Shown: positions 37,120-50,830 of the stretch, in pieces | Position numbering within the stretch: the stretch's first letter is position 1 | Layout of the letters: the number at the start of each line of letters is the position of its first letter | Assembly (NCBI GenBank): GCA_008360975.2 | Contig: CM039183.1 | Span: 49,320,850 to 49,384,849 of the forward strand | DNA: 64,000 nucleotides | From: Lichenostomus cassidix | Lineage: Eukaryota; Chordata; Aves; Passeriformes; Meliphagidae | Direction of reading: 5' to 3' | The notes under the pieces: model-generated | Database searches by the model: none | Seen by the model: only the letters and a program-made list of their open reading frames with translations | What the model was told of the DNA's origin: nothing | Program-made: the position numbers and the translations under genes

Positions 37120-40100
37120 CAAAAACCAACTTCGATTTTCAAACAGGACTCTCCTTTTGGGGGAAAATCTGTTTGTAGGAGTATTTTTTGGGTATGGGTT
37201 GTTTCTTTTTTAAGTGTTTTATTTTCACTGTGTGTGGGAAAATGATGCCTGAAGTCTTTGGCAGTTTGCAGCACAGGAAAAAAAAAAAATCTCCATAGGG
37301 GTGAGGTCAGGGTTGAGCAAAGAGAGCACTTAAAACATTCATGTGAATTATATCACCAAAATAGACTCAAAACACTTCATGAAAACGTATGGAAAATGCA
37401 TTGAGTTGGCAGAAAAGGAATATGTCATCCAGGATCTCCAGAATGTCATTACCGGATACACTTTCTTTGTTTTCAGGTTTGGCAATCAGTTTTCCTACAT
37501 TGGAAGTCCTCTCCTATGCAAATAATTACATCCAAAAGCATCTCAGCAACCAGCCAAGACAGGGATCAAGAGAGGGAAACACTGTTATGTTCTTCCCAAT
37601 TCAGGGAAGGATGAAGCCAAGGTAAATAATTTGAGAGCCATCTTCTGAAGTAAACTTTTCTTTTGGTTCATGAGTTATTTCTACCTTGTCAGCCAACTAT
37701 AAACATTACAATTTGTTAGCCCATTGAAATTAAGTGGAAATGTATTTCCACCTTAATTCCAGAGAAACTTGTTTCCCTTACAAATTTCTAACTCCGGGCT
37801 TCCTTGACAATGCTGTTGGCTGCTACTTGGCTTTCAACACTTCTTTAATTTTTCATGGCAATGTTCAGCTTCAGACCATACTGTAGAAAGCCAGTACAAG
37901 ACAGGGCAGAAATACATTTCTGTGCTAGAGTGGTAAGCAAGGAGAGGAAAAAAACAAGAAGACAAGGCAGTCATGTGCGTGAGGGTAGGACAGGCATCCC
38001 TGGTGTTCCAGCCCTGATGGAAAAGAGATGTCACTGCCTTGCAGCTGAGGTGAGCACACACAAGCTCACTCCTTAACCAAAGCACATAACATGCACACCT
38101 CTGTTCTCGGAAAAACAACTCAAGATGCATCCTGAAATGCTCTCCCTGCCTTCAGCAGCAGGGACACTGGGCATACACTCATCCTTTAGGCACTAGCAGC
38201 TAGTTTTAAGCTTAGAGAGGGCTGTTGCCTTTGCATGTCTTCACCAGAGGTTCAGCTGCAGTTGTCCTACAGGTTCAGCCTGTAAAACTGGGTCTGCCGT
38301 CTCCTTGCAGGGAGCTGGCCTCCTTCCTACCTTCCCTTCTCATCCCACAGCTTCTCTGTAATGACTGCTTTCTTCTCCAGCCATGGACACTGTTAGTCAC
38401 AGCCACACACTGACACATGAGAAAATATCTTTAACCTCATCAAACGTTCTCTCCGATATCACTCCCTCTCCTTGCACAGCTTCCCAGGATAGTGCAAGTG
38501 GGAAACTAAGCCAAGGAAGGCAAGATAGCACAGGGCAGCTGCAGAGCCACGCTGTGTGCAGGGTGTGGGGGGAAGCAGCATCCATGTGCACCATTCCCTC
38601 ACGCCTTTCACAGCTCTGCCAATTCCTGCAAAATTCAGGGTGAATCATACTTGTGCTGCTTCTTCCCAACTCCCAGTTCTTGGGAGTCATGTCTTTCATC
38701 TTCAAAGGAAAGTGAAAATTTCTGAACTTGAGAGATGCAGAAATACACACAACCTAAACATCATAAAAGTTCAAGTCCAAGGAGGTATTAAAAGCACTTT
38801 TTGTTTCCATATTTTAATAATTGTTTTGAGGTAAGCTGGAGATCCTGAGTGCTTTGCTTAAACACACTTCTACAGGTGGGAAAATCTTAGCCAGGTTCTC
38901 GGCAATGGAAGGAGTTAGACTGCAGGAATGCAGCTAGAGCAAGATAAGGGATGCTTTTCTGGGGAGGGTGCTGAATGCTTGCATGCAATAATTTTAACGT
39001 CACTCCTGTCATGGCAATGCCCCACCAGGGTGGAAGCAAGAAAAAAATACAGGCTTTTCATTATTGGATAATTGGATGCACACCCTAAGTAATGAAAGTA
39101 GTTTGTTAAGTAATTACTCACCTCCAAGTAGCTAGAGCAAGAATAGTAACAAAAATACTCCAAGATCCCAAGGGTTAGAAGAGAAGATAGAACTGAAGCA
39201 GCAGCTGAATGAAAATAAGTCAGAAATCTTTCTATCTGGTAAAGGCTTTAGCCAGTACAAACCAATAACACACTCTTTTCCCAAGAAAACACAGCCAAAA
39301 ATTAGCACAAGTGGTTAAAATTATTTCACTCAACAATTAAACATAAAATCTTATCCTACAATGCTTATTTTACTCAGAGAGTTTACTGAAAATCGGATCT
39401 CAATTATTAAAAAGTTTAAACGCTGAGTACCCTCAGATTTCATTCAAACTTAAAAAAACCCCTCAAACTTTAAAAAGCTCTCATTCTGATGAGAGCAACT
39501 CCGCAGCTGTTTTTTTCTAAGCACAAAGTGAGCAACATCTGAGATGACTAGAGTGGGGTTGTCACTAGTGAGTGACCTCTCTCCCTTTCTTTACTAGCTC
39601 TGTGTAAAATCTCTTTCTCAATCACATGAAGCTGGGTGTGTTTAAAGGCAAGCAGGCAGCTCTGGATGGATGCCTCCACCTAGCTATCAATTACTGTCAC
39701 AAGATTTGTGCTTCATCTATCTTCTGCCTCTCCCATTTCATTTTTCCTGCATCAGCAATGAATTTAGGGCAAAAACACAAGACTAAAAATTCAATCACTG
39801 ACTCAACTCAAGCCAATTCACCAATAAATGAGCTTACCAGTTTTTATATTGGATGATGTGAAAGATTAAGTTCCTACTGAAAAATTTCTTATTTATATTT
39901 CCTTATTTTCTTCTAAGAGACACGTTACTACTGAGTTCACAGACTAGCTCCCAAATAAAGCTACTTTATCCTCAGAAAAAGCAAGAAGGGACTAAATTCA
40001 ACATTTAACACTTTGTATGTAAAGATGAAACATGCCTACAAATTTAGTCAAGTGACCGTTTGCTATACACTGACATTTTCTTCTGTCCTTTCTTAGGGAA

Positions 40101-43100
40101 AATTAATCCAGTATATCAAGAGGGGTGAGAAAGAAGCAGCATTTATGACTGACTATATAAATCTGGATGTACTGAAAATATTTTAATTGACATTTAATAA
40201 ACTGAGCCATTAATTGATAGATTTGCCTTGAAAACAAGAGGTGTAGCACAAATAACTTTTCTGTTATGATCAAATGAACAGACAGCTGGCAAGAGATAAC
40301 TAGTGCAGAAGAGTCAGTTATTCAAAATTAATCATAATTCCTTGAAACCAAAACAATGCTTTACAACTAGAATAAATAGTTTAGAACATTTACAAAAAAC
40401 CCACATGCTTCTGCCATGCAAAGGAAGACAATGATGAGAGTGCTAGACAACATAGAAGTTTGCTAATAAAGACTTGAAAGACAAAAATAAGGTAATTAGC
40501 AGAACAAGAGCTGATGTTTCCATCAGAAGGATGAAGATGATACCCTCCCCACAGGAAAGATGCCACAATTTGAGGACAGAAGAGAGAAGTATTTCCCTCA
40601 CCCACATCAGGTATCTGACCTAAAGCTTCATTGCCTTTAAAGATTTTACAAGTGCAGGTCATTTGGACATGGGCTGGTTCTGTTTCACGATTTTTTTGCT
40701 GTTTTGCATTGGGGTTTTGTTTGTTTTGCTGTTGCTGTTGTTGTTGAGGACTTTTTGAGAACTGAGCACAGCCTTCATATGACACAAAAATGAAAAACTT
40801 CTTCCATTTTATTGATACCTTTCAGTGCTCTGAAACACAAATCATGGGTAAAGAAACACAAGCTGTGCTCTACTGTCAATCAGCTGGTCCACAGCTGAAG
40901 CAGTCTGCTACCATCTCCACTCTATCTATATTAGAGCTTAATTCCCTCTTCTCAATTTATGGCATTTCTGAATCATCAAGACAAAAGACCAAAATAGGGT
41001 CCTGATCTTGGGAATTGGGAAGTTCTCAGGAAACTTGGGGATAATATTAAGGAATGGGAACTTTGGCACAAGAGAAAAGACATACAAGGAAAAATAAGCT
41101 CCATTTAGTAGGATTATATAGTCAAATTGAAAAATGATTTTTTGATCTGATGTGTGGCTTGTTGGCCCTTTTTTAAAGCAGACACACATATGTTGAATGT
41201 CTATTTAAGAGCAGAATACTTCACTAAAATATACTGAAGCTAAAAAAAAATATTTGTAACGGAGACCATAAAAGGGAGAAACGTATGGAATGTGTTATGT
41301 TCATCTAGCAAAGCTGTTCTCTAGCAATCAGCAGTTTCAGGCAGCCTATATCAATCCTGCTCTTAGACACAATAGGGTCTACTGAGAAATACAAGCATAA
41401 ACCAAGACAAACCATAGAACAATTCCGCAGAGAGTTTTTTGGATTTTTTTCCAGATACCAGTGGTAGGAAATCCTGATGGCAAGAAACATCGAGTTCAAC
41501 GTTTGCTGCTCCGACTTTTTAGCAGAGGATTAATTCAAAACACCTCCCTATACATTGCAATTTTAAAAAAAGGAAAAAAGAAAGAAACAAAGGAATTAAA
41601 TAAAAGGAAAACATTGACAGACATCTTCATCATAGTGAAAAAATGTCTGGAAACAATTAACAACTGAAAATGGAAGAGGAAGACTAATAAAATTTTAAAA
41701 ATCCTTAAAACACTAAGTAGTAAAGTATTCAATTTTTCTGACTAAAACATCTTAAAAATTGCAGGCATGTAACTTAAAGTTTGATACATGCTTCCACAGA
41801 ATTTAACGCAGTAAAAAAAAAACAACCTCTTTAATTATTGACATTCTGAGCCCATAAACCTACACAGCAAGTTATCAAAGTGAAACATCTGTGCACTGTC
41901 CACACATGCAGCGCGTGCTTATGAAACAGAGAAGAATGATGTCATTTCAGCCTGGTTTTTATTATATTCCATTTGCTAAATTCTCAGCAGTATGGCCCTA
42001 CCCCTGCCTCTCAGAAACAGCCCAATGTTGCTTCACCATCACTCGTAGCACATTTACAGGGAAAAACACTTGCAGTGCCCCATGGTCCAAGGGCTCCCTG
42101 TCACGGGCTGAGGAAGATGCCGCACAGTTTCATTTACCTGCCACAGCTGCCAGCAAGCCCTTGCCTATAAATGAACCTGGAGTGATACATTGTCAGCACT
42201 CCCCTTGTGCCACCAGGGCAGCCAGCAGCCTGCTCCCTGAATGCAGCTGGCCTGCCCCAAAAGGGCTGAGTCCACGCAAAGGAATACAAACACGGAGCTA
42301 AAATCAAGTTTCTTGTAACGATAAAATCCACTCTCCAGCAGAGAGCCATTGCAACCAAAGCTGAAATTCTTAGACATCTACTGCCCCCCGAGGCTGACAC
42401 ATCTCGAGCCCACTTGGTGCAGCAAGGAGGGAACCACACTTGAGAGAGAAGATACTGGAGTACAAACATGTCATCACTTCCCAGCCAACTGCACTCTGTC
42501 CATTAGCCTTCATGCTTCAACCTGCCCTCTCTCAGAAACTTCATTTGCACCAACCTCCTCACCACTGGTTCAAAAATTCTCCCAAACAAGTCTCCATTTT
42601 ACCACCTGCCAGCTGTTTCTTGAAACCAGCCATTCCCTCCATTCTCCCACCACTGTTCCCCCACACCTATTACTTCTCCTCAAGATAACTCATGTTATCA
42701 ACACATTTTCTACAGGGAGCATAAGCATGAGAATTACTGCTACAACCTGCAGAAGCACTAGAAAGCATGGCTAGGCTAACACAGCACTGTGCTGCATGTT
42801 TCTTCCCCTTTGGGGGAAGTTAATGTAAATAAAATGAACAGATTTCTGGTACTAGGGCCTGGAATATTCCTAGAAACTGTCAACCAGACTGGCTTTAAAA
42901 AAAAAAAAATACCATGCTAAAGAGAAAGTGTTGTTGAGCAGAGCATATAGTTTCATAAATTTGGCAATTCATTTCTTGTTTTTACTTATTTGAGAAGGAC
43001 CAGCACATTTTAATGAGGGCTTTGTAAATGTGGACCCTTGGTAGTTTTGTGGAAGGATACAGAGTACATGTGTTTCTCTCAGACCAGTTCCAGGAGATGG

Positions 43101-44174
43101 TGGAAAAAAGCCATACCCTTGATTCAAATGAAGTCACTCCTGCTTCTCTTCCAAAAATTACAATAGCACCATGTACAAAACTCATCAGTAACTGGAGAAT
43201 CTTGGACTTCATTATTTGAACCTGGATTTGATGCAATATGAATGCTTTTTCAAAAACAACTTTTCACATAAAGGCATTAATATAAACTCAGTCATATGTT
43301 TTGGGGTTTTTTCTACACATACCAACACTTTCTTGTAATACTCTTGGACTGTGTAATATTGGCCTTACACACTGCATGTAAAAATAGTCTGTCCTCTTAC
43401 CAAACAATGGGCTTGAGCAGCTCCAGGGATTTGAAATCTGGACAGACTGTCGTAGAAACACAGGATCTGCTGTGGGCTCTGAGTGAGAAGCAAGTACCTT
43501 TCATAGGACTGCAGAGGCCAAGCTCCCTATGGGATGGTCCACTTGGCTGCCTCTCCAGCCACAGTCACTGCAGGCACACTGCTTTCTTTCCACCTCTGTT
43601 ATCTCTTCTGGCCCTCACCTGGTCTGAGATCAGTGTTACCAATGCAGCAAATGCATACAGTAGCTGGACAAACTGCACAACAATTCTCTTTACCCATGCA
43701 TGCAGCATGTTAACTCACACATGTATCCAAACTTCCTTGAGTGTTGCACTAGTCCTGAAAGGAGCACAAATTTTAAAAATTCCCAAATGTAGCAATTTCC
43801 TGCTTTAAAATAGTCTTTGCATATAAGGTGACTTAAGCCAGCTAAAATCCACAGTCTAGTGCCTGAAAATCTCCTGGCTGGAAAACTGAGAGGAATATTT
43901 CATTTTGAGACTCTAAAGTCAACCCCAAAACTCAGGTGTACTCCAAACAAAACCATCCAGTGACACAGTTACTAGCAACAGATAAGGAACTTAAAATTGC
44001 ATATTTTTACTAATATAAACTGCTTCAGCTGTCGCTGAGAAAGAAAATACTACGGACACCTTACCAGTCCTATAATTGATTATAGGTTCTTTAACACCTT
44101 AAATGTATATGAAAGCTATCAGTAGCCAGATGGCTTCATTTAAGGCTTTTGATGTTCTATAAAACAAATATGGG

Positions 44175-44190
44175 CACACACACACACACA
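44175..44190. repeat. (CA)8 microsatellite
   Basis: Eight CA units followed by an A-run. Confidence 0.92.
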
Positions 44191-44483
44191 AAAATCCAGG
44201 TGCAAGAATCAGGTGCATTCAATCAGCATCTTCTCTCTGCAGGAAATTACTCCCATCAGACATCTGCTTATATCTATTTATACATATACACAGATAGATA
44301 CATTTTCCATTCCTTTTAAATATTGCAGACTATTTAAATCTACCCAGTAGTTCAAGTCCCAAATACAAAACAGCTCACAGAAAGGTCATCCAAAAAGAGA
44401 TGCTGCTCCTGGAACACGTGAAATATTAAATTCGTGTTGGGGTGTGTTTTTTTTTCATTTAAAATATGTTCTTAGTCATACTT

Positions 44484-44518
44484 CAATTTATAAATCAATT
44501 ATAAATCAATTTATAAAT
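44484..44518. repeat. 12/11/12-bp tandem repeat, AT-rich
   Basis: The units caatttataaat, caattataaat and caatttataaat are consecutive; the middle one has lost a T. Each contains a near-palindromic atttataaat core. Confidence 0.85.
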
Positions 44519-45949
44519 ATGTGAATTTAGGCAGTATGAAAACACTGACTCTCAAATTTGATTGTATTGTAAATCTGAATTTGGAAGTCTTCGAGGTAAA
44601 GGTTCAGTTCACTAATATTGCTTAAAAAGCAAGGAGCTGAGAGTCTTTGCCTTTTTTATTATTTACTTTGTTAAAGTGGTTCAGTGAATTAAGTTTACTC
44701 AGCAGCATTCTCTGTTGTTATTTACGCTTGATTTAAAATGTATTGTGCACTCAAAATGACAAATACTTAGGTTAGAATCCATGCACTTGGACTCTGACCT
44801 GACATTTATACACACCAGAATAAACTGTAAAGTTCTCATTATGAACCAAAATGTGGCCTTTAGCTGCATCATTATAAATACTGCATTGTTTTAATAAAAA
44901 CCTTCAGTTGCTCCTGCTAGAGTCAATTGTTCCCTTCTAAATATAGAATGATGCCAGGCCTAGACACTCAGGTCACCAGGTAAAGCTTTGCACAGCGTAA
45001 ATCTGTCACCACCTTTGCTCAAAGCATCTCTTTAATCAAAATTCATTTACTGTGACAGTGAAAAGTGGCCAATTTAGACAGCACAGCCAGATAAATTTGA
45101 ACCCGTTTGTCCTGTTTTCAAAGGAAGGCGATCACAGTGGAAACTCAGAGGAGTCAGCAGAAACTCTAGCAAGTTGTCAGTCTGCCAACTGACCTTTTTA
45201 TTTTTTTTTGTTTGTTTACATAATCTTCTTCAAAAATGCATGTTCATTGCAATCATTACTAAGCTCCAAAGAAATTTATGTAGCATCAGGAGAAAAAAAA
45301 ACCCCTGTGTTTCTGTTTTACTTCTGTGTAACATTTACAGTTTTTAGATATATGGGGAGCCAACCAGTATACCACAAATAAGATCATTTACTTCCCATAA
45401 TTATAAGGGGAAACATTAAGGCTAATATTGTTCAATTTTTCCAACGAATATAGTTACCACTGAACTCTAATTTGACTCATCTGTGTCAACATGAACAGAT
45501 AATAACAAGTACACATGTAAAAGGAGGGCATTTCACTTAGTGATGTCTAAGGGATAAATGCATTTGTAGTAAATAACTACAGAGCAACACTACATATTTA
45601 TGTATTTCTTCCCTCTTCTTTGCTTCACATATATATTTAAAAAATAATAAATCTACCATTTATCCACAACTAAATGAAGACATTTGCCTAAAAATAGCAG
45701 GAGATATTCACTTTTCTAAAGCAGCTAGCATTGTATGAGACACTGTGACACTGAAATTTAACAAAATAATAGAGCTGCTTTCCATCAAGATCTGTTCAAC
45801 GTACCTTAAAATATTTAAGTATTCTTATTAAAGTGCATAGCTTAAAATTTAACTGGAAAATACCTTTACAACTTCAATAAATGCTTCAGTCCAGGTTACT
45901 GGAATAGAGACACAGGGTAAGCACAGCCTCACAGGCTACTGAAATCCAG

Positions 45950-46600
45950 CATTCTCGGGGGGAAATGGAATCACACAGTTCCCTATGGCACATCACATGG
46001 TTAATGCGGGAGGAATTAGTCAAGCAGCGTTATTACATTTAACTTTTCATAACAAATGGCTTTCTCCAGGGAAGCCCAGGCAGATCGCAGCGGCTATCAG
46101 AGCAGCGCAGGACACACGGAGCTGCGGTCTGACGTCTGGCGGCAGCAGTGCCCCAGCAGCGCCAAAGCTCAGCTGCTCTGCCCGCACCTCTCCCTGGGCA
46201 CAGAACACTGCTGTCCGCAAAGACACCTGGCCCAGGAGCTGAGCCGGCTGGAAAATAACCTCGCAAAGTCAAGTGAATCAAATCAAACCTTCTGCGGGCA
46301 AGTTTCCATCCTCTCCACCGCTGCCGGGTTCTCCGTGCGATCACAAACACGCGTGTCCAGCGCAAGGAGGGCACAACAGCAGGCACGGGGCCAAGGTTCT
46401 GCTCAAAACAGGCCCCAGATTTTCTTCACTTCCCCATGAAGCCCATCGAGAGAAGAATACGAGTGGCCGGCTGAAGAGATGGAGCTGCAGCTGCAGCTCT
46501 CCCGGGAGCTGCGCTGGCACTGCCCCCTCCCCAGCCCCAGCCCAGCGCAGGCAGCTCCTGCTGCAAACCCCGCCGCAGTCGAGTAGAGCCCAGCTAGTCA
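45950..46600. promoter_or_regulatory. GC/CpG-rich block, possible promoter
   Basis: CpGs cluster from about 46070 to 46570 between AT-rich flanks. Frames are open in both directions across it, as GC-rich DNA allows, and no start-plus-donor arrangement comparable to that at 10940 was found on either strand. Direction of transcription cannot be assigned. A tgacgt half-site (46131) and a quadruplex motif (46523-46543) lie inside. Confidence 0.4.
46523..46543 (-). other. G-quadruplex motif in GC-rich block
   Basis: On the minus strand G-tracts of 3, 4, 4 and 5 bases are separated by loops of 2, 2 and 1 bases. Its place at the right end of the CpG-rich block fits a promoter-proximal G-cluster. 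Confidence 0.65.
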
Positions 46601-47917
46601 GAGATGAGAGATGAAGCAGAAGGAAGCCCCGAGGCCCCAATTTCGTGCAGCTTAAGCTCATCTAATTGCTGTCTGCTGGCATCCCAGCCCTCCACTCCTG
46701 AGCCCATTACCCAACAGAAAATAATCTTTTTTTTTCTGTTGTGTCATCCCATGGGTTTTGTTTCTGTCTGCTTTCTGAAATAGCTCAGCAAAGAATGGAG
46801 AGCGGAACCAGAGTAGTGGAGGAGACAAGTTCATGGATAGGTTTTCTTATGCTGCTGCTGCTGACCCGTAGCCTACATTAAATCATTTTGCAGCAATTCC
46901 TACTGTCCTGTTTTAGATATAACTCAGCACTGCCACAAACCTTTGCATAACCCATACTTCTAATTCAACTATGCATTTGCTCATAAGCTATACATTAAAG
47001 TAAACAGATGTTGAAAACACTTCTCATGTCTTTCAGGACTGTAGAATATACAGGTCACACCGCAGCACTGTTCCACAACGCTGCCACAGCAAGTCATCAA
47101 AGGGATGCACGGGCTGGCTGATGATTCCTATGGGTCTCATAACTTGCATACCAAATCCCAGCTCTGTAAAGCAAAAATCAATCAGCACTTCCTCCAAACT
47201 GCCCTCTTCAAAGCCACAGAGAAAGGCTGTGGTGAGACATGGGTTGGAGTGGCGTCTCACTACAGGTTGAGGGAAGTCCTGCCTGAAGCCTGATGTTTGC
47301 AGGCTCTCTCAAACTCCCACGACTGACATTCAAGCTCAGTGGTGCTCCAGGACTGAGCAAGGGGCACTTCTGAGCCTCAGATTCCCAGCAGTGCACCACT
47401 GGTGGGATAGCCTCTGCTGTGCCTCGGCATCTCTGCTCATCTTCCCTGACAGGAGAGATCCGATGCAACACAGCCAACGCAGCCTGTCATTGTTTCCGTG
47501 TGGCAGCATGGCACTTGGCATTTTCCACAAAGAAACACAGCACATCCTATTATGTGACCATGCTATGAAAGTAGGGCCACCATTCTTTAATTTCCTGCAG
47601 TAGGTGGAAAAAAATATGAAGAAAAACACCATTAGGATCATCAAGGAGGAGACACCCTTGTCTGAAATCGCCATCCAGCTACAGATACCTTAATAGAATT
47701 ACTTGGTACCTGCATAAACATGCCTTTGTTTAATAAATGAGATTTCTTTCTGCTGCATTCCCACTAGTGAATTAGTGTATAGGGAAGAGACAACTTTATT
47801 ATTTGCAAGAGACTCAATAATTTATCTGCACACCCACATCATGCTTCAACCAAGACAATCAACACTCCATTAGAGATTATTAATACATTAAGCCCCACGA
47901 CCACCTTATGATTTGTG

Positions 47918-47960
47918 GTACTATTTCCTCCACTTTACAAACAGAGAAAACTGCACAACA
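47918..47960 (+). mobile_element. Possible MIR-like SINE remnant
   Basis: The order ctccactttacaaacagaga then aaactgcac resembles the conserved MIR segment that reads roughly 'cattttacagatgaggaaactgaggc'. It is short and decayed, and could be coincidence. Confidence 0.25.
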
Positions 47961-50765
47961 GCAGTTATCTCAGATGAGCAGGTTATTAAAAAGCTCTGAG
48001 GAAACCACAATGGAAGACAGCCCATTTCCATGGGGCCAGGATTTTTCCCTGGTCTCTGACTCCATGCCTGTTCTTTAACTTCACAATTACTATCAAACTT
48101 CAGTGAAGCAAAGCTCAAATAATTACAGAGACAGCCTGCTCCCACTGAAGCCTGTGGCAAAACTCTCATTATTTTTAACAGAAGCAAGACTAGACTAAGC
48201 ATTTGTAAAGCAGTTGTGATCACTGGAAGGCACTACTGAGTTCTCAATATTATTAGCTACATAACTACATCTATCTAAGAGAAATTTTTCATTTAAAATC
48301 TTCAAAACCTGGTATCAAAACCTACCAGGTTTTTAAAGGCTCTTGTTCTTCAGAAGAATATTATTGAAAAGGCACTGACTGGTTATTGCTTATATTGAAA
48401 TGTTTTGTATGAATAATTTAAATGTGTTGCTAAAGCGCATACCAAAGGCCACTCCAGCAAGGGACGGAGTCCCTCTGAGGATTCTCACTTCTTTCATATC
48501 TGCTTTTGCCCCTGGTTATAACAGCTCTTCCTTCATTTTCCAATTAAAATAATATTGTAATGAGATTTGGAAGATTCATCCAGTCAACAAGCTTATTGCT
48601 GTATTCACTGAACAAAATCATTAAATATTTCAAAATGGAGGAAGGAAAGCTTTTCAAAGTCTTTTAGGTCAAGTTCTTAGTATGAAATTGTTAGATTATA
48701 AACCATGGCAGACATACAGAGTCTCTTGCACCTGGCTGATCTGGGGGTTTTTTTGACTTATGAATTTTTCTCTACATTGATAGTGTCCCCCTGAAACAAA
48801 TATATCCTAGAGATCATGAGTTATGGGCTTCACCACACTTCCTTGCTCAATTTTAAAACAAAAATTACATCCTGAGTATGAGATATGCCTAACACAAAGG
48901 CATACACCAGTTCTCACCAAGCCTTTTGGGCAGAAAATGAGCAAACAAGCATGACTTCATTATGTTTTGACTCCGACCAAATCGCTGCAGCCAAGGGCCT
49001 TCACATACAGAATTGTGCCAACAGCATCAAAGGACCTGCATTTATGAAGTGTGAGCAAGAACTGCACTGACCAACACGAAATACAACAGCTTTCACAGGA
49101 AAGGTCACAGGCAAATGAACTGCTGTGAGCCACAGCGGGCAGTGGCAAGGATTGAGCACTCAGCTGAATGACTCTCCCTGCAAGGAAAGTGACAAACAGG
49201 CAGCTCTGCTCCACTCTGATCTTGCTGTACCCCTCATGAGATTTTAAAGAGAAGGCTTCATTAAACACGGCTAGAAGCCAAAAAAGCATAGCTAACAAAT
49301 AGCAGCAATTTTCACACAGGAGAAAAATGGCACGATTATTATATCAGGGGATTCTCCAGGAAACAAGGGATGCAACAGCATCCTGAAACTACACACACCT
49401 GTATGTCAAATAAATCTCAAATAATGGAATTTTTACATGAGCTTTCCTTGATTTTGCAGCACAAGGTAAACATTTGTCATGTGGACAATAACTGCTATGT
49501 CAGCACAATTTTTCAGACATACTCAACCTGATTAAGGAGAATGGAAGCAAAAGCCCAGAGTGCTGATGCTTAAAGGAAATTCCAACATTTCAAGTGTTCA
49601 ATCTTTTCTCTAAGAACATGTAAAGCCATGGGAAGGCAAAGTATGCAACTTCAACAAACGCTGCTTCTGACCTACCCACAATCACAGAACAGAATTATGG
49701 AAGACTTCAAGCACAAAAGCAGCTTAGATTTTTCTTAAACAAGGATATCAAAGCTCTTACTTACTATTTTAAAAGGCATGAAAATATTTTTGCAAATCAG
49801 CTTTAAAGAAAAAAAAAAATCATCATTTGCCAGTTTTAGTCTGCAGCTCCTGTGAGCTTATCAGTGTAAGGAAGTTTAAGTTTTCCACAGTCTTACCTGA
49901 GTGTTTTAAGTAGGGTAATTAATCTTCTTGTTCCAGGATTCATTACAACAAAGTCCCTCACAGCTTCACCACATTACAGTCCTTACTGAAGGTAAACCAG
50001 TGAATAAATTTATTAATTTAAAGCAAAGAATACACGTTTCTCTACAGCAGCAGACCTTGAGCATTGTGTATGGTTTTTTAAACTAGCTTCATTTTCACAT
50101 GAAAAGCAACAATATTCTCAATAGCATGGACAACTGGTTCTTTTACAAGCCTGAAAGCAAGTCCTTTCTTCTCTTTGGTCAACTAAATGCCAAAAATATA
50201 ATCTCCTATTTAAATTTACTTGCAATAAGGAGGGACTAGGAATCTGTTTCACATAGAAATAAAATTATTTATTTTTCCCAAACAAGTGCCTGCATCCAGA
50301 AATGGCCCTACTTGTCTCTCTTTGACCATCCACTCTCTCTCCAGATAAAATCACAAGAGATTTGCAAACTCAAAACACGTTTACAAAAAGCACTACCTGC
50401 TGCCTGCTTGGAGGAACACCTCCTAAGTAGCTGAATTTTCCATAAAGGAACCTGAACTTTCTCCATTCTTCACAACACAGAGGCTTCCCATATCCCAAGT
50501 AAGGATTTCATTATGCTGGTGAGCACAGAGTAATTTCAGCTGCTTAAGCCATCTGCACCACTGGACTCTGTTGTCCAAACTAATCCAATTCAATCCCATT
50601 TGTGTCTTTTCAGTCGTCTACATATTTTCATCCTTGCAGATAACTGTGCATCCGTGCCAGCTACTGAATATCAGTCACTCACACCCTTTCCCTGCTCCCC
50701 TGGCCCCTTTCTAAATCTCAGACACTATCCAGTTTGACATTACTCCATGAAGTGCCAGGTAAGCA

Positions 50766-50830
50766 TCAGTCTCATTTCACAGCTGAAGACACAGATATAT
50801 AAAAACATGTACTGACTTGTTTAAACTGAA
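50766..50830 (+). mobile_element. Possible MIR-like SINE remnant
   Basis: The segment tctcatttcacagctgaaga followed by acatgtactgacttgtttaa resembles the MIR core, in the order expected for the oligo-A-rich block and the 'acttgccca' block. It is strongly decayed and unscored. Confidence 0.28.

Larger units (their letters stand above)
31301..45949. other. Non-coding, AT-rich intronic or intergenic DNA
   Basis: No supported gene over about 14.6 kb. Simple repeats at 36529-36548, 37096-37119, 44175-44190 and 44484-44518 are listed separately. A plus-strand exon-like segment lies at 37477-37621. The longest open frame is 170 codons at 43296-43808 and shows no domain, signal or splice context. 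A minus-strand CAA/CAG-rich stretch (40710-40745) would read as glutamines but is a short simple repeat. Confidence 0.65.

Noticed and set aside
40710..40745. Polyglutamine-like stretch on the minus strand
   Set aside because: It comes from a short CAA/CAG simple repeat without gene context.
43296..43808. 170-codon plus-strand open frame
   Set aside because: The longest frame in AT-leaning DNA, but with no recognised domain, no splice or promoter context and unremarkable residue content. Chance is the simplest explanation.
46851..46863. CTG trinucleotide repeat
   Set aside because: Only four units; below the length of interest for expansion.
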